Shown: one piece after another, positions 33,352 to 38,097 of the stretch
Layout of the letters: each line of letters starts with the position of its first letter
Position numbering within the stretch: the first letter of the stretch is position 1
Origin: Sporosarcina luteola
GTDB lineage: Bacteria > Bacillota > Bacilli > Bacillales_A > Planococcaceae
Assembly (NCBI GenBank): GCA_014204635.1
Contig: JACHLS010000022.1
Coordinates: forward strand, 1 to 38,097
Direction of reading: 5' to 3'
DNA length: 38,097 nt
Program-made: the position numbers and the translations under genes
The notes under the pieces: generated by a model
Told to the model about the DNA's origin: nothing
The model's input: the letters and a program-made list of their open reading frames with translations, nothing else
Databases searched by the model: none

Positions 33352-33370
33352 CAGGTCATCAGATAACCTG
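33352..33370. promoter_or_regulatory. Inverted repeat upstream of lutA, candidate LutR site
   Basis: CAGGT, nine bases, ACCTG between lutR and lutA, 67 bases before the lutA start. The spacer contains CATCAGAT. Assignment to LutR is only positional. Confidence 0.4.
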
Positions 33371-33436
33371 TTGACTAATTGTTTAAATAGTCTTACAGTA
33401 TGTAAAAGATAGTAAGCTATTAAGGGGTGAGAGATA

Positions 33437-34153
33437 TTGAAAGTCAGCCTGTTTGCTACCTGCCTAATTGATATGTTTCAGAGTCAGGTCGGAAAAGACG
33501 CCGTCGAGGTGCTAGAGTCGCTTGGATGTGAAGTCGACTTTCCAGAATCCCAAGTCTGTTGCGGGCAGCCTGCTTATAACAGCGGTTATGTAAACGATTC
33601 CAAAGAAGCGATGAAGCGGATGATGACAGCATTTGAGGACTCCCAATACGTGGTAGGTTTATCTGGATCCTGCACCTATATGTTTCACGAATATCCAGCT
33701 ATTTTCAAAGGGGATCCTGTTTGGGAGGAGAAGGCAAAAGCACTTGCAGAGAAAACATTTGAATTCACCCAATTTATAGTAGACGTTCTCCAAGTGAAAC
33801 ATGTGGGAGCGAAACTAAACGGGAAAGCAACCTACCATACTTCCTGTCATATGACCCGCCTATTAGGGGTTACGGAGGCCCCGCTGACCCTACTGAATCA
33901 CGTCGAAGGTTTGGAGTTTGTTGAGTTGCCCGGAAAGCAAAATTGCTGCGGTTTCGGGGGTACTTTCTCCGTCAAAATGTCTCCGATCTCCGAGCAAATG
34001 GTCGATGAAAAGGTTCGGCATATTACCAATACAGAGGCGGATTATGTCATTGGTGCGGATTGTGGATGCTTGCTGAATATAGGCGGAAGAATGGAGAGGC
34101 AGCAACATTCTGCCAAGGTGCTCCATATTGCGGAAGTATTGAATAAACGATGA
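33437..34153 (+). CDS. lutA: L-lactate oxidation iron-sulfur subunit LutA
   Basis: 238 residues; part of the LutABC complex that oxidises L-lactate to pyruvate in the cytoplasm. Two CCG cysteine motifs are visible: CCGQPAYNSGY near residue 35 and CCGFGGTFSVKM near residue 172, with SGSCTYMF and TSCHMTRLLG between. Close to Bacillus subtilis LutA over its full length. Starts at TTG (33437) with GGGGTGAGAG ahead. lutB follows after 21 bases. Confidence 0.95.
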   Translation: MKVSLFATCLIDMFQSQVGKDAVEVLESLGCEVDFPESQVCCGQPAYNSGYVNDSKEAMKRMMTAFEDSQYVVGLSGSCTYMFHEYPAIFKGDPVWEEKAKALAEKTFEFTQFIVDVLQVKHVGAKLNGKATYHTSCHMTRLLGVTEAPLTLLNHVEGLEFVELPGKQNCCGFGGTFSVKMSPISEQMVDEKVRHITNTEADYVIGADCGCLLNIGGRMERQQHSAKVLHIAEVLNKR

Positions 34154-34174
34154 AATCGTAAAGGGGTGATGGAA

Positions 34175-35608
34175 GTGGCAATGAAAATCGGCACGGAGAA
34201 ATTCAAGAAAAGAGTCGATACCGGTCTCAAGGATACCTTTATGCGCAACACCGTATTAGGTGCGCAAGATCGTCTGCAAACACGCCGGCTGGACGCGATT
34301 GAAGAATTAGGAGATTGGGAAGAGTGGCGGTCCCATGGTGAAGAGATTCGCAAACATGTACTCGAGAACTTAGACTTTTACCTTCAGCAATTGGCTGAGA
34401 ACGTTTCGAAACTAGGGGGACATGTGTATTTCGCAGAAACTGCGGAACAAGCGAATGATTATATAAAAAAGATTGCGCTTGAAAAAGAGGCAAAAAAAAT
34501 AGTGAAATCCAAGTCGATGGTCACGGAAGAAATCGATTTGAATGCAGCGTTGGAATCCATTGGCTGCGAAGTGATTGAAACGGACTTAGGGGAATATATC
34601 TTACAAGTCGATGATCATGACGCTCCCTCTCATATCGTAGCCCCCGCCTTGCACAAAAACAAGGAACAAATACGTGACGTCTTTACCGAAAAGCTTCAGT
34701 ACACGAAAACAGAACAGCCCGAAGAACTCGCTTGGCACGCCAGAGAAATGCTGCGCACGGAGTACTTGACGGCAGATATCGGCATTACCGGCTGTAACTT
34801 TGCCGTTGCTGAAACAGGTTCCGTTTGCCTCGTTACCAATGAAGGAAATGCCGATTTGGTGACAGCCTTGCCGAAGACACAAATTACCGTGATGGGGATG
34901 GAACGGCTTGTCCCGACGTTTGAGGAATTGGAGGTCTTGGTCGGGATGTTGACTCGAAGCGCGGTTGGCCAAAAACTGACCAGTTATATTACAGTACTAA
35001 CCGGTCCCCGGGAGTTCGATGCAGCGGACGGACCCGAGGACTTCCATTTAGTGATCGTTGATAATGGACGTTCCAATATTTTGGGCAGTGAATTTCAATC
35101 CATACTGCAATGTATCCGCTGTGCCGCCTGTGTCAACGTTTGCCCGGTATACCGCCACGTCGGAGGCCACTCGTACGGCTCCATTTATTCCGGCCCGGTC
35201 GGCGCAGTGTTATCACCCTTATTAGGCGGTTACGAAGAGTATAAGGAACTGCCTTATGCCTCCACATTATGCAGTGCCTGCACAGATGCATGCCCAGTCA
35301 AAATTCCCCTTCATGAATTGCTTCTCAAGCATCGCCAGGTCATCGTGGAAAATGAAGGGAAAGCGCCGATTTCCGAAAAATTGGCGATGAAAGCGTTCGG
35401 ATTAGGCGCTGCTTCCCCGTCGTTGTATGAACTCGGTTCCAAACTTTCTCCAAACGCACTCAAACCTTTTACAACTGGAGGAAAAGTGAAAATGGGAATC
35501 GGGCCTCTGAAAGCCTGGACAGCAGCCCGGGAATTTCCAGCCCCCCACAAGGAAAGATTCCGCGACTGGTATAAAAATCGCCCGAGTGGAGGAGAGGAAG
35601 ATGAGTAA
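34175..35608 (+). CDS. lutB: L-lactate oxidation iron-sulfur protein LutB
   Basis: 477 residues. An N-terminal LUD-type domain (KSKSMVTEEIDLN, TGCNFAVAETGSVCLVTNEGN) precedes two 4Fe-4S cluster motifs: CIRCAACVNVCPVYRH (about 309-324) and CSACTDACPVK (about 362-372). I chose the GTG at 34175 because it aligns with the MAMKIG start of Bacillus subtilis LutB and lies eight bases after AAAGGGG; ATGs at 34169 and 34181 are alternatives. Its end overlaps the longest lutC frame. Confidence 0.95.
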   Translation: MAMKIGTEKFKKRVDTGLKDTFMRNTVLGAQDRLQTRRLDAIEELGDWEEWRSHGEEIRKHVLENLDFYLQQLAENVSKLGGHVYFAETAEQANDYIKKIALEKEAKKIVKSKSMVTEEIDLNAALESIGCEVIETDLGEYILQVDDHDAPSHIVAPALHKNKEQIRDVFTEKLQYTKTEQPEELAWHAREMLRTEYLTADIGITGCNFAVAETGSVCLVTNEGNADLVTALPKTQITVMGMERLVPTFEELEVLVGMLTRSAVGQKLTSYITVLTGPREFDAADGPEDFHLVIVDNGRSNILGSEFQSILQCIRCAACVNVCPVYRHVGGHSYGSIYSGPVGAVLSPLLGGYEEYKELPYASTLCSACTDACPVKIPLHELLLKHRQVIVENEGKAPISEKLAMKAFGLGAASPSLYELGSKLSPNALKPFTTGGKVKMGIGPLKAWTAAREFPAPHKERFRDWYKNRPSGGEEDE

Positions 35609-36317
35609 AGGTACGGTGACTAATGACAAAGCTTTTCTACAACAGATTGGGCAAAGACTTGGGAGAAGTGAGATCAGAACAGCCCCCCCCTCTCGGAACT
35701 GGAACTTTCAACCGCAGCATAACGTGCTAAAAGATAAAACAGCGGATGAATTGGTTCAGGTTTTAGAATTACAGTGCCAGAATATCCATACCAGATGTAT
35801 CAGGACTACCACTCCGTACCTCGAATCCACTATTCAACAGCTAATTCAGGAGTATGGCGGTAAATCGGTCGTTTACGGAAAGGATAGCCGTTTTGAAGAG
35901 TATGGGTTAACAACGCTTCTTCGTGAAACGTTATCTCAAGATGATATTGAAAGCTACGAATGGGATGACAAAGATCAACATGCTGCGATTGAACAAGCCG
36001 AAACAGCCAATATTGGAATAGCAATCAGCGATATGACCCTAGCCGAATCGGGCACAGTCGTCCTGTATAGCGATCAACACAAAGGCAGAACCATTCAATT
36101 TCTGCCGATGCAATCGTTCTTTATTATTCCAAAAAGCACGATTGTCCCACGGATGACACAGGCCGCGATGAAAATGAGAGAACGTTTTAGCGAAAGTGTC
36201 CCGTCTTGTGTGAATTTTATCACGGGACCGAGCAATTCGGCGGATATTGAGCTGAACTTAGTGATTGGCGTACACGGTCCGGTTCGGGCTGTTTATATTG
36301 TCGTGGACGATATATGA
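35601..36317 (+). CDS. lutC: L-lactate utilisation protein LutC
   Basis: 238 residues, LUD-domain protein (LUD stretch: TLAESGTVVLYSDQHKGRTIQFLP, IPKSTIVPRMTQA, and CVNFITGPSNSADIELNLVIGVHGPV). Completes the LutABC set. I chose the ATG at 35601, directly after GGAGGAGAGGAAG; it overlaps the lutB stop by eight bases. A conspicuous run of eight C occurs near 35685. Confidence 0.94.
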   Translation: MSKGTVTNDKAFLQQIGQRLGRSEIRTAPPSRNWNFQPQHNVLKDKTADELVQVLELQCQNIHTRCIRTTTPYLESTIQQLIQEYGGKSVVYGKDSRFEEYGLTTLLRETLSQDDIESYEWDDKDQHAAIEQAETANIGIAISDMTLAESGTVVLYSDQHKGRTIQFLPMQSFFIIPKSTIVPRMTQAAMKMRERFSESVPSCVNFITGPSNSADIELNLVIGVHGPVRAVYIVVDDI

Positions 36318-36373
36318 GAATCACACCTACAGTTGATAATACGAAGCCAATTAGGTTGTTATAGTATGTAAGT

Positions 36374-36430
36374 AAAAAAGACACCCTTCTGTTCGGTAGA
36401 GTATACTACCGCTCGAAGAGGTGTCTTTTT
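36374..36430. terminator. Bidirectional terminator after lutC
   Basis: AAAAAGACACC pairs with GGTGTCTTTTT, with an inner stem CGGTAG/CTACCG. A and T runs on both sides make it suitable for lutABC and for the convergent SLH gene. Confidence 0.9.
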
Positions 36431-36473
36431 CGTTAATCAAAAGACGGATTGTTTACGAGTTGGATGGATGACA

Positions 36474-37718
36474 TCATTCATCTGGATAGTACCCATTATA
36501 AGAATGAAAATATACTTTTTCATTCCCTTGATCCGTCTTCACATCAAACAGATATAAATTGTAGGTAAACGATTCCTTCGTCACAATATCTTGACCCGTT
36601 CTCTTGGAAACGGACAACAGTTTTACCATAACGTTTTGAGAATGGGACCGGTAATCATTTTCCAAGATGATTTTGGCTTCATCTGCAGTCAATTGAAAAT
36701 TCTGTTTCCCAACCATTTGATAACCAAATGAAGCCAGCTTCCAGGTGCCTCCCTCTTTTTCAAACTGGTAGGAGACAAATCCGCCAACAGTCAAGCCATT
36801 CCCCAGCTCAATGGTTTTGACAGATAGGACATCGGCAGAAGGCTGCGCAACCTCGAAACGGATAGAAGGCTTGCTTGTCGGATACGGAAACAGTGTATTA
36901 TCGCATTCATTACAGGCATGAGGATAATACGCTTGCAAAACCTGATCCGTAAATTCCACAGTCGCAACCTTCAGTAATGACGGACGGAGTTCATTGAATG
37001 GCTTCCCTTTGCTGACGCCTTCCACAATGATTCTCTCGATAGCAGCAGACAGGTCCCGGGTTAGTTTCTCCGCCTCCCCTTTACTCACTTTACTTGTAGC
37101 ATTTGTGGAATTCTTCGCATGGATAGCCCGTTGCAAAGCAACTGTATAATATTCTCGCGTCACTGGCCGGTTTGGCTCAAGCTTCCCCTTTGACCCACGT
37201 AATACACCGTTCTCAAACATTGCATTCGCATGGCGATAGCCCCAATGACTGTTCGTGACATCGGTAAACGCCTGCTCGTCGGAGGCTTGAAAGCCAAACG
37301 CCAAGTCGAGCACTTTCGCAAGTTGGATGCGGGTCATCGGCGCTTCCGGATTGAACTTGCCATCCGGTCCTCCGCTCATAATTCCCGCTTCCGTCAATTT
37401 CATGATCGGTGAAAAATACGGATGCTGTTTCGGAACATCTTTATAGACAACTTTTGAATGGCTCGGAGGCGGCAACTTTAACGCTTTATCCAAAAGTGCC
37501 GCAACATGCTTACGGCTAATTTTATTGCTCGGTCGGAAGGTGCCATCCGGATAGCCGCTAATATATCCCGCCTGCTGCATCTCATGGATAATGGCATAAC
37601 TTGGATGCTGTTTCGGCACATCTTTGAATTGCAACGAAGCGGCTTCTATACGAGCCGGTTGAGCAAAAGGCAGTAGGAAAAGGAGCGTCAGGATGTACAT
37701 AAGACATTTCTTTTTCAT
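36474..37718 (-). CDS. S-layer-homology (SLH) domain surface protein
   Basis: 414 residues. A Sec signal peptide (MKKKCLMYILTLLFLLPFAQ, cleavage near AEA-A at about 26) is followed by three SLH repeats: about 30-75 (FKDVPKQHPSYAIIHEMQQAG, YPDGTFRPSNKISRKHVAALL), about 90-145 and about 150-195. SLH domains bind pyruvylated secondary cell-wall polymers, so the protein should sit on the cell surface. The C-terminal half (about 205-414) has two parts, with CNEC and a KTIELGNGLTVGGFVSYQFEKEGGTWKLASFGYQM stretch resembling an NTF2-like or TcaA-type extracellular fold; function unknown. AGAGGAAAG precedes the ATG. Monocistronic. Confidence 0.88.
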   Translation of the reverse strand: MKKKCLMYILTLLFLLPFAQPARIEAASLQFKDVPKQHPSYAIIHEMQQAGYISGYPDGTFRPSNKISRKHVAALLDKALKLPPPSHSKVVYKDVPKQHPYFSPIMKLTEAGIMSGGPDGKFNPEAPMTRIQLAKVLDLAFGFQASDEQAFTDVTNSHWGYRHANAMFENGVLRGSKGKLEPNRPVTREYYTVALQRAIHAKNSTNATSKVSKGEAEKLTRDLSAAIERIIVEGVSKGKPFNELRPSLLKVATVEFTDQVLQAYYPHACNECDNTLFPYPTSKPSIRFEVAQPSADVLSVKTIELGNGLTVGGFVSYQFEKEGGTWKLASFGYQMVGKQNFQLTADEAKIILENDYRSHSQNVMVKLLSVSKRTGQDIVTKESFTYNLYLFDVKTDQGNEKVYFHSYNGYYPDE

Positions 37719-37945
37719 TTACACTTTCCTCTCTGGATGAATTTTTCGTCACTTTCCATTACTCTACCAGGAAGTTTTAGAGAATCCTAGTATGAGGTCT
37801 GGACTGATTAACAGTTATCTTGTCAGGTCGGTGAAGAGAGAAGTACAACTCATTTATCTTCATCTGTATTCCCGTCTCATGTATCTTCTATTTATTGTTG
37901 GATCAGGTGACCAAGTCCTGTTATCGAGTGAAAGGATTTGCTTTG

Positions 37946-37996
37946 TTATGCGCGGTTTACCCTTTTTATGCGCGCGTGTGGACGGCTATTGCGCGG
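37946..37996. repeat. TTATGCGCG motif cluster, inverted relative to the left-end repeat
   Basis: TTATGCGCG at 37946-37954 and 37966-37974, and TATTGCGCGG at about 37987-37996, the reverse complement of the CGCGCATAA motif repeated at 261-624. Three copies in 50 bases upstream of the putative insertion sequence. Confidence 0.7.
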
Positions 37997-38008
37997 ATGT
38001 GAGATGAC

Positions 38009-38097
38009 GTACAATAGTCTGTGTAAACAAAAAAAGATAGGACATCCTTAAGGTTAATCACTACAAAAACCAAGGAGGATGTACTATCTATGTCTAC
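38009..38097 (+). mobile_element. Possible left end of an IS256-like insertion sequence with start of its transposase
   Basis: From about 38009 the sequence reads TACAATAGTCTGTGTAAAC, resembling the terminal repeats of IS256-family elements (AGTCTGTGTAAA core). About 60 bases on, AAGGAGG lies 11 bases before ATGTCTAC (start codon 38090), the last bases of the window and the only visible part of a coding sequence. The family assignment is tentative because neither the transposase nor the right end is in view. Confidence 0.35.

Noticed and set aside
37792..38007. 71-codon plus-strand ORF near the right end
   Set aside because: No ribosome binding site, and its end is made of the TTATGCGCG motif cluster.

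Overview
The window looks like a chromosomal segment of a low-to-mid GC member of the Bacillota, order Bacillales. A Planococcaceae/Sporosarcina-like host is my best guess, but this is an inference. The support is a ComK-family competence factor, a GlpP antiterminator next to glpD, a LutR/LutABC lactate-oxidation locus close to that of Bacillus subtilis, lipoprotein solute-binding proteins, an SLH-domain surface protein, and strong AGGAGG-type ribosome binding sites. I see no rRNA, tRNA, CRISPR array or prophage.

Region by region. (1) 1-700 is non-coding and holds a 182-bp tandem duplication full of a CGCGCATAA motif. (2) 754-8377, all minus strand, is one operon: a GGDEF-like/winged-helix regulator, an enolase-superfamily enzyme, a metallo-dipeptidase-like amidohydrolase, and a spermidine/putrescine-type ABC importer. 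It starts from a good sigma-A promoter overlapped by a 9-7-9 palindrome. (3) 8978-12334, minus strand, is a response regulator, BcrA-type ABC exporter and histidine kinase of the peptide-antibiotic defence kind. It is flanked by copies of a ~150-bp MITE-like repeat. (4) 12639-15081 holds an MFS relic, comK, two unknown small proteins, a tiny peptide ORF beside a stem-loop, and a sigma-70-type factor. (5) 15668-18304 holds a frameshifted NCS1 permease and a YwqG-family protein. (6) 18315-25724 is a glycerol-phosphate region: an SDR pseudogene, glpD with a leader terminator, divergent glpP, a HAD phosphatase, and a second PotA/AfuA-type ABC importer whose operon also has a leader terminator. (7) 26454-26933 is a VanZ-like gene. 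(8) 27189-32516, minus strand, is a FadR-type regulator, an AldA-like lactaldehyde dehydrogenase, a cupin, and a TRAP transporter whose binding protein has lost its N-terminal half. (9) 32631-36317, plus strand, is lutR and lutABC. (10) 36474-37718 is an SLH-domain lipid-free secreted protein. The right edge appears to enter an insertion sequence.

How the genes may work together. Regions 8 and 9 chain into a route from lactaldehyde (or a precursor) to lactate to pyruvate. Region 6 joins import of a phosphorylated compound, dephosphorylation, and glycerol-3-phosphate oxidation under transcription-antitermination control. Region 2 joins import, peptide-bond hydrolysis and epimerisation/cycloisomerisation of an unknown amino-acid-like compound. 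Region 4 places a small sigma factor, two unknown ORFs and the master competence factor side by side. Several genes are decaying (MFS, NCS1, SDR, TRAP binding protein), so the window is under active erosion and repeat insertion.
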